Shown: in pieces, positions 9,398-17,348 of the stretch
How the letters are laid out: each line of letters starts with the position of its first letter
Numbering within the stretch: the stretch's first letter is position 1
Source: JAHEKD01 sp965215945
GTDB taxonomy: Bacteria; Pseudomonadota; Gammaproteobacteria; Arenicellales; JAHEKD01
Length of the DNA stretch: 64,000 bases
NCBI GenBank assembly: GCA_965215945.1
Contig: CBDCFC010000018.1
Coordinates: 62,001 to 126,000 of the forward strand
Direction: 5' to 3'
Made by a program: the position numbers and the translations under genes
Notes under the pieces: generated by a model
The model's database searches: none
Told to the model about the DNA's origin: nothing
The model's input: only the letters and a program-made list of their open reading frames with translations

Positions 9398-10558
9398 TCA
9401 AGATAAATGCCTGCCAAGATCACTTAAAAACGCAAGACATTTTTTTAATTCAGAGATTTCAATGTATTCGTCAGGCTTATGTGCCTGAGCCAGGCTACCG
9501 GGCCCATAAACAACGCTGTCAATCCCAATGTTCTGAAAATAACCTGCGTCAGTACCAAATGAAACTACATCATATGAATCATTGTCGCTAATATTCTTGA
9601 TTGTTTTGATGATTTCAGATTCCGGGTTAATTGACAACCCGGGAACAAAAGCCTTGTTGTCAGTGAAAATAGCTGCTTGAGCAGAAAATTCGCGCATTTG
9701 TGGGATAAGAACCTGTTGGCAGTAGTCTTCTATCTCCTGCATGATTTGCGCTTCATCCTCTTCAGGAATAGGGCGGATTTCCCAATCAAATTGGCAATGT
9801 CTGGCGATTGTGTTTCGGGAGGAGCCACCTCGGATAGTGCCGATATTGAAACTAGTATAGGGTGGATTAAAGGCAGAGTTTGCCGGGGCATTTTTCTTTA
9901 ACTGCTCACTTTTATCGAGGATGAAATTAATCATTTTTACGGCGTAATGAATTGCGCTCACGCCATCTTCAGGATTGGAGGAGTGCGCTTCAAAGCCTTT
10001 AATCGTTGTAGTGACTTCATTGCCGCCTTTATGTCCGGCGATGATTTTCATTTGCGTCGGCTCGCCAATAATGGCGCTGCTCGGCTTATACCGTCTGTCT
10101 TTCAACCATTGGGACAGTCGCTTGGCGCCGTAACCACCGGTCTCTTCGTCGTAAGTAAAACCCAGTTGAATAGGGTGCTTCAAATCTTGTTTAAGCCACT
10201 CGGGAACCGATGCCAGGCAACAAGCTAAAAAACCTTTCATATCAACCGCGCCACGTCCATACAATCGAGAGTTTTTTTCGATCAAGTCAAAAGGATCATG
10301 AGTCCAATTTTGCCCGGTGACATGCACCACGTCTGTATGCCCACTGAGCATAATTCCGCCTGAAGTTTTTGGGCCAATTGTGACAAATAAGTTCGCTCGG
10401 GTTTTGTCTTCAGAATAAATCAGTTCGGATTCAATGCCATATCCATCAAGATGCCTGACCATGTAATCAACCATATCAAGATTCGATTCACCTGACATGA
10501 CAGCAAATGAAACGAGTTTCTTTAAAATTTCTCGGGTTTCTTTGAGTGCGTTTTGCAT
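9398..10558 (-). CDS. ArgE-like M20 family deacetylase
   Basis: 386 residues, the length of acetylornithine deacetylases. Metal-site motifs are in order: SGHTDVV, YGRGAVDMKG, TYDEETGGYGAK, IIGEPTQ, FGTDAGYF and the last ligand AHKPDEYI. The dimerisation lid contains GFEAHSSNPEDGVSAI. The reaction is hydrolysis of an N-acetyl amino acid. Because it is coupled to eutA and near eutB/eutC homologues, the substrate could be an N-acetylated diaminobutyrate (as for DoeB/EutE) rather than N-acetylornithine. Sequence alone does not decide. Confidence 0.82.
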   Translation of the reverse strand: MQNALKETREILKKLVSFAVMSGESNLDMVDYMVRHLDGYGIESELIYSEDKTRANLFVTIGPKTSGGIMLSGHTDVVHVTGQNWTHDPFDLIEKNSRLYGRGAVDMKGFLACCLASVPEWLKQDLKHPIQLGFTYDEETGGYGAKRLSQWLKDRRYKPSSAIIGEPTQMKIIAGHKGGNEVTTTIKGFEAHSSNPEDGVSAIHYAVKMINFILDKSEQLKKNAPANSAFNPPYTSFNIGTIRGGSSRNTIARHCQFDWEIRPIPEEDEAQIMQEIEDYCQQVLIPQMREFSAQAAIFTDNKAFVPGLSINPESEIIKTIKNISDNDSYDVVSFGTDAGYFQNIGIDSVVYGPGSLAQAHKPDEYIEISELKKCLAFLSDLGRHLS

Positions 10559-10807
10559 AATGGAATTGATTATATCGAAGTCGTTAACAATACTATAATC
10601 AATGAGGCTGTAACTTTTGTAAAAGTTAACTCAGGTAGAATAGTTTTCGTTGCATTATGAAAAGACAACTTGGCCAACAAGTAAAGTTTCAGATGCAAGT
10701 AATAGGTTCGTTGTTTTACTGCAAAAAAATGAGAATGTTAAATAGTTAACAGAATTATTTTCTAACCGTAAGTAAGATGAGGCTTCTTATACCAAAGGAG
10801 ATAAAAA

Positions 10808-11065
10808 ATGAAGCTAAAAATAATTTTTACAATAGTAATAACTTTATTCACGTTAACAACCTATGCTGGTACTTGGACTTACTCTAATGGAGACGGTGGA
10901 GTGATTGTCCACAACGGGCCACGCGGCCATCCGGGTACAACACATGTAAATGTAAAAAATGTACGACAAGGCCGGAAGTTAGCCAAAAAGCTCAACAAAA
11001 TTGCAGAAGAAGATCAGGAAGGTTTTATGGATAATGGAGATTGTCCTGAAGGTGTTTTGTGCTAA
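10808..11065 (+). CDS. Small secreted protein with C-terminal DNGDCPEGVLC (copy 1)
   Basis: 85 residues. A clear Sec signal peptide ends at TTYA before Gly21, leaving a mature protein of about 65 residues. It starts GTWTYSNGDGGVIV, has a lysine-rich helix (KLAKKLNKIAEED) and ends GFMDNGDCPEGVLC, with only two cysteines, both in the last seven residues. A strong ribosome binding site AAAGGAG lies 7 bases before ATG. A paralogue follows 22 bases downstream with the same last 11 residues. I recognise no family; a disulfide-closed tail or a terminal modification is possible. Confidence 0.75.
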   Translation: MKLKIIFTIVITLFTLTTYAGTWTYSNGDGGVIVHNGPRGHPGTTHVNVKNVRQGRKLAKKLNKIAEEDQEGFMDNGDCPEGVLC

Positions 11066-11087
11066 TTTAAATAATTGGAGAAAAATA

Positions 11088-11342
11088 ATGAATACAAAAA
11101 CTATTTTATTGATCGCCGCTTTACTCATACTTTCACCTGTTCAGGCTGGTGAATGGAAAGTGACATATAGCAGCTTTACAAATACTTATGATGTTTCTGA
11201 TGGTGTTCAGAACCCGATACACTACAAAACCGAAAGGGCCGCTAATAAGGCAGCCAAAGTACTGAACAAAAACGAGAAAAAAAATGAGAAAGCAAGTGGC
11301 TTTATAGATAATGGAGATTGTCCAGAAGGTGTTTTATGTTAA
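11088..11342 (+). CDS. Small secreted protein with C-terminal DNGDCPEGVLC (copy 2)
   Basis: 84 residues from the ATG at 11088, chosen because GGAG lies 7 bases upstream and a signal peptide (ILLIAALLILSPVQA) follows directly. A longer upstream start would overlap copy 1. The mature protein begins GEWKVTYSSF, has a basic helix (AANKAAKVLNKNEKKNEK) and ends GFIDNGDCPEGVLC. Body sequences of the two copies diverge while the tail is identical in protein and nearly so in DNA, which points to selection on the tail. Function unknown. Confidence 0.75.
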   Translation: MNTKTILLIAALLILSPVQAGEWKVTYSSFTNTYDVSDGVQNPIHYKTERAANKAAKVLNKNEKKNEKASGFIDNGDCPEGVLC

Positions 11343-11437
11343 ACAAGGCCCTTGAAGTCCACGGTACAATTTCGTACGAGTAGCAATATACTGTACAAAA
11401 CTAATTTTTATACACTAAAAATTGCTGGTAAATATAA

Positions 11438-12214
11438 CTAGCTGGCTAGTCCCAGTTTTGCCGGTTCGCGATATTCTTCAAATATGCATAAATGCTCAGT
11501 AATGTCTTTTTGCAGCATCGATATTTTATACATATCAAAACAAGGCATTAAATCAGCCAGCATGCGGGTTGAGTAACGCGGCGAAGGATGAGAGCGATCA
11601 TTGGTGAAGTTGGTGCACGTCACTGTGTTATCGGTTGAAAAATTGTATTGAGCGGGGTTTTTACTAAGAAACTGACTGCTGGAATTGATGAAATACAATA
11701 ATGTACCTTCATGTGAATAGTTAGAAATAAAGTCCATCAGATGAACAATATTATCCCGGCTCATGTAATTTAATTGATCCCATAAAATGACTAAGTCCAG
11801 CTGATAATCATACGGATGGGCAAATTGGAAAATTTCCTGATAACTTTGTAAATCAAGATATTCATCTTTATAGGGTTGAATAACTTCAGAGAAAAGATCA
11901 AACAATCGATAATTACAAGGCCATTGCTGGAAAAACTGCATTGTCTTGCTGCGTGGTGTGCTTAAATCAAGAATATAATATTTGGTGAGTTGCAGATTGT
12001 TAAAAACATTTTGAATTATCGGCAAGCATAATGATTTGTTTTGCCAATGGCCCGGATTAATGCTTCCCTGTTCACCCGAACCAAGTGTGTAGCGATTAGA
12101 TGTACGCGTAGATTGCGACGTTGACCCGATATAACCGGGTTTCGTCTTGATTAACGATTCTGATTTAGGGCGGCGGCTCAACAACGTTGTTTCAATGTAT
12201 ACCTGGACATCCAA
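11438..12214 (-). CDS. Hypothetical protein next to bactofilin, Rossmann/methyltransferase-like
   Basis: 258 residues, no signal peptide or membrane segment. The middle has a weak Rossmann/SAM-methyltransferase look: YYILDLSTPRSKTMQFF, then LDLVILWDQLNYMSRDNIVHLMDF, then GTLLYFINSS, but the glycine-rich SAM loop is absent. It could be a degenerate methyltransferase fold. It starts 52 bases after the bactofilin gene and is probably in its operon, so a link to bactofilin-based envelope or shape functions is inferred. No confident family. Confidence 0.6.
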   Translation of the reverse strand: MDVQVYIETTLLSRRPKSESLIKTKPGYIGSTSQSTRTSNRYTLGSGEQGSINPGHWQNKSLCLPIIQNVFNNLQLTKYYILDLSTPRSKTMQFFQQWPCNYRLFDLFSEVIQPYKDEYLDLQSYQEIFQFAHPYDYQLDLVILWDQLNYMSRDNIVHLMDFISNYSHEGTLLYFINSSSQFLSKNPAQYNFSTDNTVTCTNFTNDRSHPSPRYSTRMLADLMPCFDMYKISMLQKDITEHLCIFEEYREPAKLGLAS

Positions 12215-12266
12215 TAATGTCCAGGTTAGTTTAGCTTGTTAGCACCCTGGGTGCTAGAGTTTTAGT

Positions 12267-12809
12267 TCAGGCTTTGGCAGGGTTCTCAATTTTAGTCTGA
12301 CTACTTTTGCCAGCAGGTGGCGTCGCACCATTTGCCTTTGATTCTGATGGCTTGCTCTCTCCTGCAAGTTTTTGTTCTTGCATGTCGATACCGCCTCTGA
12401 ATTGACAACCGTCCTCAAGGACAACCCTAGGCGCAGCTATATCGCCTTTGACTTGCCCTGAAGGCTTGACTCTAACTATTTCGGCCGCTTGAACTGTACC
12501 GGCAACCTTGCCCTCAATTTCTACGGCTTTAGCACTAACGTCAGCATCTATACTTCCTTGTTTGCCTACCGAAAGCATGTTATTTGGCAATGATATGCTT
12601 CCTGAGATTTGCCCATGAATGATTAAGTTTTCATTGCCGGCAATATCACCATTAATACGAATGCTAGGACCAATTGATGCTTGGGGGCCTGACGTTGAAG
12701 AACCTGACGCTGAAGGTGTGGAATCTTGACTTAAACTAGGGCTGTTTCCACCGCCTGGGCGCAATGAGGTTGGTGCGGTATTTTCCGAACTTTCATGTTT
12801 TTTAAACAT
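12267..12809 (-). CDS. Bactofilin (polymer-forming cytoskeletal protein)
   Basis: 180 residues. The core, about residues 48-145, is a right-handed beta helix of short repeats (IRINGDIAGNENLIIHGQISG ..., VSAKAVEIEGKVAGTVQAAE, VKGDIAAPRVVLEDGCQF), characteristic of the bactofilin family. It is flanked by proline/serine/glycine-rich tails typical of bactofilins. These proteins polymerise without nucleotide and scaffold peptidoglycan enzymes or appendage machinery. It is first in a two-gene operon. Confidence 0.88.
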   Translation of the reverse strand: MFKKHESSENTAPTSLRPGGGNSPSLSQDSTPSASGSSTSGPQASIGPSIRINGDIAGNENLIIHGQISGSISLPNNMLSVGKQGSIDADVSAKAVEIEGKVAGTVQAAEIVRVKPSGQVKGDIAAPRVVLEDGCQFRGGIDMQEQKLAGESKPSESKANGATPPAGKSSQTKIENPAKA

Positions 12810-13174
12810 ACAATAATTTCCTTTAATAAATTCACTTAACTCGTTATTTTTATTATCATTTAGTAGACCTGGTCATCAAAAGACCATGTTAGAGAATAAT
12901 CTACATAATCATCCCGGTCAATTAAAATTTTGTAAACTGATGTTTAACAGATACTTGCTTGAAAAACTTCATCTAATTTATTGACTTTTAGCATTTTTAC
13001 ACTCAATCTAACATTTCCTCTCCAAGAAAAAATCAGATATGAATTTTTTGGTCGTATAACTGTTTGAACTGATACAGCAAATATGGTGAATCTATGCAAA
13101 TACCAGAACAGTCTGGAGTATTCAAAGCGATGTGAGTGCATTTTTCCAATATTTTTCTTTTATGGGATGTGATT
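12810..13174. other. AT-rich intergenic region, no gene supported
   Basis: About 365 bases upstream of the bactofilin gene. It presumably holds the bactofilin promoter, but no clear -35/-10 pair, hairpin or repeat stands out. A 65-codon frame on the minus strand lacks a ribosome binding site and looks random. Confidence 0.5.
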
Positions 13175-13282
13175 ATGATTAAGTTATTTCTGATTTCGGC
13201 ACTAACGTTATTTTGTATGCAATGTACTACTGTTGAGAATCCGGAATCAGCGCTAGTAATTGAGCTGTTTAATAAAAACTAG
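13175..13282 (+). CDS. Possible tiny membrane peptide or lipoprotein
   Basis: 35 codons: a short basic start, a hydrophobic stretch (LFLISALTLFCMQC) and a polar tail ending ELFNKN. It resembles entericidin-size lipoproteins, but the residues before either cysteine do not make a good lipobox. GGGATG lies about 12 bases upstream. Only weakly supported. Confidence 0.3.
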   Translation: MIKLFLISALTLFCMQCTTVENPESALVIELFNKN

Positions 13283-13598
13283 TACTAAGAGCTTGGGTTG
13301 ATTATAAAAGTTAGCCTTTTAACCTGGAGTGCCTTTTACTGATTTAGAGACTGCATAGGTTTTTTATTCACTTGCCTGTTAGCCTAACCACGGTTTATAT
13401 AATGAACATCTGGAGGAGTCGGGGCGACGGTAATAGTTCTCAATTTCCCCAATTACTGCGGTAATATTTCACAATTAACGAATAGTGATTTGTGCTTATA
13501 AATCAAGCACATTAGAATGGATTAACAAGAATCAAAAGTTAACAACCATAAGAATTATTTGATGATAATATTTAATAACAACATCGTACGGGGAAAAC
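13283..13598. other. Intergenic region, nothing supported
   Basis: About 316 bases before the ClpP-like gene. It is AT-rich in parts, with no open frame of note, no hairpin with a T-run and no repeat found by eye. Confidence 0.45.
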
Positions 13599-14258
13599 AT
13601 GATGAATGTGAAATTCATGACAGTGCTGCTGGGCGTTCTGTTAGTAGTGGGTTTCGTTTCAGTAAAAACTAAACAAACAGAAAACCAATCAATACGTAAT
13701 GGCTATAAAGTCACGTTGTCCAAGAATAAGACGGCAATTTTTGTCGCTGGAAAATTTGATCACGGAATATCCGATGAGGTCGCCAAACTCTATCTCGCCA
13801 ACAAAAACACTGTTAAATCAATCATGTATTCCAGTACTGGTGGAAAGCTTCACGAATCAATTACGCTTTATCAGCTTGCGCACAAAAACAATCTGAATAC
13901 TTATGCCATAAACAATTGCATGAGTGCATGTACAACTGCATTCGTAGGAGGGCGTAATCGCATTTCACTGGTGCAAACCAAGTTTGGATTTCATCAATTT
14001 GGTGCCAAAGGGTATGAGGACATCGAACCTGACAATACTGTTTTTGTTGCTGCTCAAAATATCAATACGAATTTATTTGAAAAACAAGGTGTGAAAAAGG
14101 AGTTTCTAAATCAAATTTATGACGCTGAACATACAGAAATATGGAGCCCAAATTTTATTGAACTGCTTAAAGCCAACGTCGTGCACAAATTCGTCTATGA
14201 TCTCAATACAATTCCTGATTTCGATATTACCAATAAAAGACTTTATCCTGATATTTGA
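13599..14258 (+). CDS. ClpP-like periplasmic protein (COG3904 type)
   Basis: 219 residues with an N-terminal signal/anchor (FMTVLLGVLLVVGFVSV). The fold looks ClpP/SppA-like: IMYSSTGGKLHESITLYQLA followed by the signature NCMSACTTAFVGG, where the serine between cysteines matches the nucleophile position in predicted periplasmic COG3904 proteins, and FGFHQFG after it. A peptidase role is inferred from fold only. It is monocistronic. Confidence 0.7.
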   Translation: MMNVKFMTVLLGVLLVVGFVSVKTKQTENQSIRNGYKVTLSKNKTAIFVAGKFDHGISDEVAKLYLANKNTVKSIMYSSTGGKLHESITLYQLAHKNNLNTYAINNCMSACTTAFVGGRNRISLVQTKFGFHQFGAKGYEDIEPDNTVFVAAQNINTNLFEKQGVKKEFLNQIYDAEHTEIWSPNFIELLKANVVHKFVYDLNTIPDFDITNKRLYPDI

Positions 14259-14531
14259 CTGCTGGACATCCAAGTAAATAATTAAAAACTACAATTAGTA
14301 ATACTCAGTTAATTCAACAAGTTAGCTTTCTATTATTCCAACTAAACCATAATAAATTCTACAGAAATCTGGTATTTACGTGAAATTCTAGTTTCTCCAA
14401 CAAAAATATGAAATCTTTTAACCTCATTACAGATCAGTTACATTAAAGTTAATAAACCACACATAATGAATTTCAAAACAATGAGTATCATTAATGGGTG
14501 ACTGGCAAGTAATTTATTAGCAGAGCGTAGT

Positions 14532-15008
14532 ATGGGACTTATACACGCGCAAGTTAAATTAACTAATATCTCAATTAATCAAGCTATTGAGATTAGGGCA
14601 GTTGTTGATACTGGTATACCTTTCATGTGTGTGACTGAGGAAATGACTGTCCAACTGGGTTTCGATCTTTCTGAGTCCAGTGCACAGCATGTAATGACGA
14701 TCGATAACCAACAAGTCTTGCTTCCAAAAATTTCACCAATTGAAATTGAATTTGAAAATCGATCTTATGTGACAGAGGCACTAGTTTTAGCTGATGAAGC
14801 ATTGATGGGGATGATTCCGCTTCAGGCGATGGATTTGGTAGTTGATCCAATACAACAAAAATTAATAGTAAACCCTGCACATCCTAATTATCCGCTTGTA
14901 TTGGCTAAGAGTATAAACACTACAACCAATTGGAGTAACAGAAGTAAATATTTTGAGTCGAATTGGCACCATTTTTTAGTTATATCGCAAGAAACCCACT
15001 GTTCTTAG
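14532..15008 (+). CDS. Clan AA (retropepsin-like) aspartic protease, tail possibly altered
   Basis: 158 residues. The active-site motif is VVDTGIPFMCVT (DTG) near residue 28, followed by LGFDL, and the second conserved part is ALMGMIPLQAMDLVVDP ... LIVNPAHPNYPLV. Family members usually end shortly after the NPAHP motif; this one continues about 35 residues (NTTTNWSNRSKYFESNW ...) and overlaps the 3' end of the convergent tniQ by 29 bases. The extra tail may have come from insertion of the Tn7-like element into the end of the gene. Confidence 0.7.
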   Translation: MGLIHAQVKLTNISINQAIEIRAVVDTGIPFMCVTEEMTVQLGFDLSESSAQHVMTIDNQQVLLPKISPIEIEFENRSYVTEALVLADEALMGMIPLQAMDLVVDPIQQKLIVNPAHPNYPLVLAKSINTTTNWSNRSKYFESNWHHFLVISQETHCS

Positions 15009-16389
15009 TGAATCGTAATTTATGGTTCAGGAAGACTTTGGGCAAAGTTAAAATAAAACAATCATTATCTTTATGAATATAGTATGGGCAAAAATATTCG
15101 CTGCTCGTCCTGACTATGGGGGGACATTCAGACCTAAGTTCGATTAAACATTTTGGGCCTTTTTTAAGTGATTTTTCTAGGTATACAAAACTTGTGTAGA
15201 TTCTTAGAAATAAAGTCCATAAATCAATATGAAGTAATAACGCCTGTATATTTTTATTCAAATAGATTGATTGGTCTAGTGTATTTTTTTTATCAAATAC
15301 ATTGAGTGTCGTTACCATCCTCGGAAACCTGATAAGATTATCTGATGCCGTCAATTCCTTGAGTTGATTCGCAAAAACATAAGGGATCATCGGTGTATTC
15401 AGTTGTTCAGTTGAGACTCTGTATAAAAGTGAATTCAGTTCTTTCAAAAGAATAGATCTGAACAAATACAATGCTTTGCAAGAACCACAGTACAGTGCAT
15501 AGTCGGTTTTGAGTCTGGAACAATATCCGGGGGGATGATTTGATTTGTTGACTTCCGATATTGTGTCATGGGTTTTTCTCAAGAGTTTTTTAATGGTTTT
15601 TATCTTGATATCTTTCTCAACATAGTAACTATTCGCAGTCATTTTCTGCACTCTCGATGCGGAAAATTTTATGCAAAAATGTTTGTGTCGTGGAAGTTTG
15701 GCTGTACGAAATATACGACCATGATTAGTATTCTTATTAGAGTGGATTTTAACAGCGGTGGGTTGAAATGCTGATAATGTATTTATTGTAGGTCGATCAT
15801 AAATTGATCTTTGAAATATAAATTCATACCACAAACCTTGACTTTTCTTTAGAGGCTTGAAAAGTTTTTTGAGTTTCTTTATTTCTACATATGGTTTTTT
15901 GTTGAATGCATTTCGCTCATGAAGAATCTTGATGGGTATATCAATCCCACAGGATAAACAGGTATTATTGAATAGTTGATTCATTGTTGGCCAACTTCCT
16001 CCGCAACCATCACAAATCTCTGTTAAAGGTCGTTTATGAACAGGGCAGTTTGCCACCCATAGAAATTCAAATAAATCAGTGTGATAACCAATTTTTGCGC
16101 ATTCAGGGCAGTTTCGCGTTATTTTAAGTTTAATTGATTTCGTTTTCTCGAAATCCAGTCGTGCTAAATTGGGATGATTGGCAGCTTGTTGATAGGCCAG
16201 GGCAATTTGAGTCAAAGGAGGACTATAAGCAGAATCATATTTGCATTCTAAGTCAGTCACTAGTTCTTTCAGTGCGCTGGACATAATACTCTTTTCTCTC
16301 ATACAACCAGAATTCGCAATTAATAAGGTTCTAAATTTCGAATAATCACTCTGATGAGGCTTAGCCAATAGTAAACCTGTGTTAATCAT
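14980..16389 (-). CDS. tniQ: TniQ/TnsD-like transposition target selector
   Basis: 469 residues from an ATG that overlaps the tnsC stop (ATGA). A TniQ-type zinc-binding region lies at about residues 94-147: CPEC, then CPVH, then CDGC and CLSC. A further cysteine group (YCSRLK ... YCGSC) lies in the C-terminal half. TniQ/TnsD proteins recognise or deliver the target site and recruit the TnsC ATPase. The length is between short TniQ and TnsD proteins. As the only target selector visible, it would define where this element inserts. Confidence 0.8.
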   Translation of the reverse strand: MINTGLLLAKPHQSDYSKFRTLLIANSGCMREKSIMSSALKELVTDLECKYDSAYSPPLTQIALAYQQAANHPNLARLDFEKTKSIKLKITRNCPECAKIGYHTDLFEFLWVANCPVHKRPLTEICDGCGGSWPTMNQLFNNTCLSCGIDIPIKILHERNAFNKKPYVEIKKLKKLFKPLKKSQGLWYEFIFQRSIYDRPTINTLSAFQPTAVKIHSNKNTNHGRIFRTAKLPRHKHFCIKFSASRVQKMTANSYYVEKDIKIKTIKKLLRKTHDTISEVNKSNHPPGYCSRLKTDYALYCGSCKALYLFRSILLKELNSLLYRVSTEQLNTPMIPYVFANQLKELTASDNLIRFPRMVTTLNVFDKKNTLDQSIYLNKNIQALLLHIDLWTLFLRIYTSFVYLEKSLKKGPKCLIELRSECPPIVRTSSEYFCPYYIHKDNDCFILTLPKVFLNHKLRFTKNSGFLAI

Positions 16390-17348
16390 TTCTCGATACA
16401 AACCAGATTGGGTATGAGACCAGAAGCCTTGATTGATTCATCAATCATGTCATAAGTAAGCCGATTATCATCAATACCATACCTTGGCAGATAATCAATA
16501 ATGAGTGTTTTTAGAGTAGAAATGAAGTATTGCATTGGCCAGGAAGATAATTTGAGCTGTGATTTATAGTTATCATAAAAGACCTCCCAAATTTCATGGC
16601 TCAGCTCATTCAATCGCCAGCCTTTATCGTATTCAACCTTAAGAAAATATTCGGTGACTGATTGATTTTCACCGAGTGGAAATTTTACATCGTCGTATTG
16701 TTTTAAGCATTTCTTCACTTCGGCATGAGATTGTAAGCCGTGATAGATATAGCTGTCGGTAAAAAAACGACCACGAATAAGTTCATTCTCTGAACTTAAT
16801 ACCTTTTTAATCAAATCTTGAGTTGCCGTATAGTTGCCAATAAAGAAAACGCTTATATTAACCTTGAGTTCCACTAAACGATCATATAGCTCAGCAAATG
16901 CCTCAAGCTGATGTATATTCAATCTGTGCATTTCATCTACGATTAGGACGACCTGATTTGTATCGTTAGACATCGCTAATTCACCAAAGTAATGAATCAA
17001 ATCGTTTGACATATCGTCAGCTCGAGCACGTAACGAAATCTTTTTATTCAGAGAAAGGCATAAGTTTCTGAAGATGCTGGCTACGGTGTTTACATCTCGT
17101 CTGTGTATGGTTAGACGGTGTACGGGAATGAGTTGATCTGATCGATTTTTGAGTCTATTAGCAATATATTGAGTTGCTCTTGTCTTGCCAACACGGTAGT
17201 TGCCGACTATTAAGCCTCCTGTAATTCCGTTCCAGAGCCAGTGTTGGAGTTTAGATTCCAACTCTTCCATCATCGGTGTCTTAATCATGAATTCACTTTG
17301 ATTGAAAATAGGGTGAGTAGAACTGAAATTAGTTTTGAGTTTAGTCAT
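16386..17348 (-). CDS. tnsC: TnsC/TniB-like AAA+ transposition regulator
   Basis: 320 residues from the ATG at 17348, which overlaps the tnsB stop (ATGA). Walker A is GNYRVGKT at residues 49-56 and Walker B VVLIVDE at 133-139, followed by MHRL. This is the AAA+ ATPase that links target selector and transposase in Tn7-like systems. A longer start at 17384 is possible but would overlap tnsB by 40 bases. Confidence 0.87.
   Translation of the reverse strand: MTKLKTNFSSTHPIFNQSEFMIKTPMMEELESKLQHWLWNGITGGLIVGNYRVGKTRATQYIANRLKNRSDQLIPVHRLTIHRRDVNTVASIFRNLCLSLNKKISLRARADDMSNDLIHYFGELAMSNDTNQVVLIVDEMHRLNIHQLEAFAELYDRLVELKVNISVFFIGNYTATQDLIKKVLSSENELIRGRFFTDSYIYHGLQSHAEVKKCLKQYDDVKFPLGENQSVTEYFLKVEYDKGWRLNELSHEIWEVFYDNYKSQLKLSSWPMQYFISTLKTLIIDYLPRYGIDDNRLTYDMIDESIKASGLIPNLVCIEK

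Noticed and set aside
12944..13141. 65-codon minus-strand frame
   Set aside because: No ribosome binding site or recognisable features; probably chance.
14850..14980. Tn7-like left end with TnsB binding sites
   Set aside because: Two AATTGG-containing stretches are present, but no convincing repeated 20-22 bp sites or TGT terminus could be fixed by eye.
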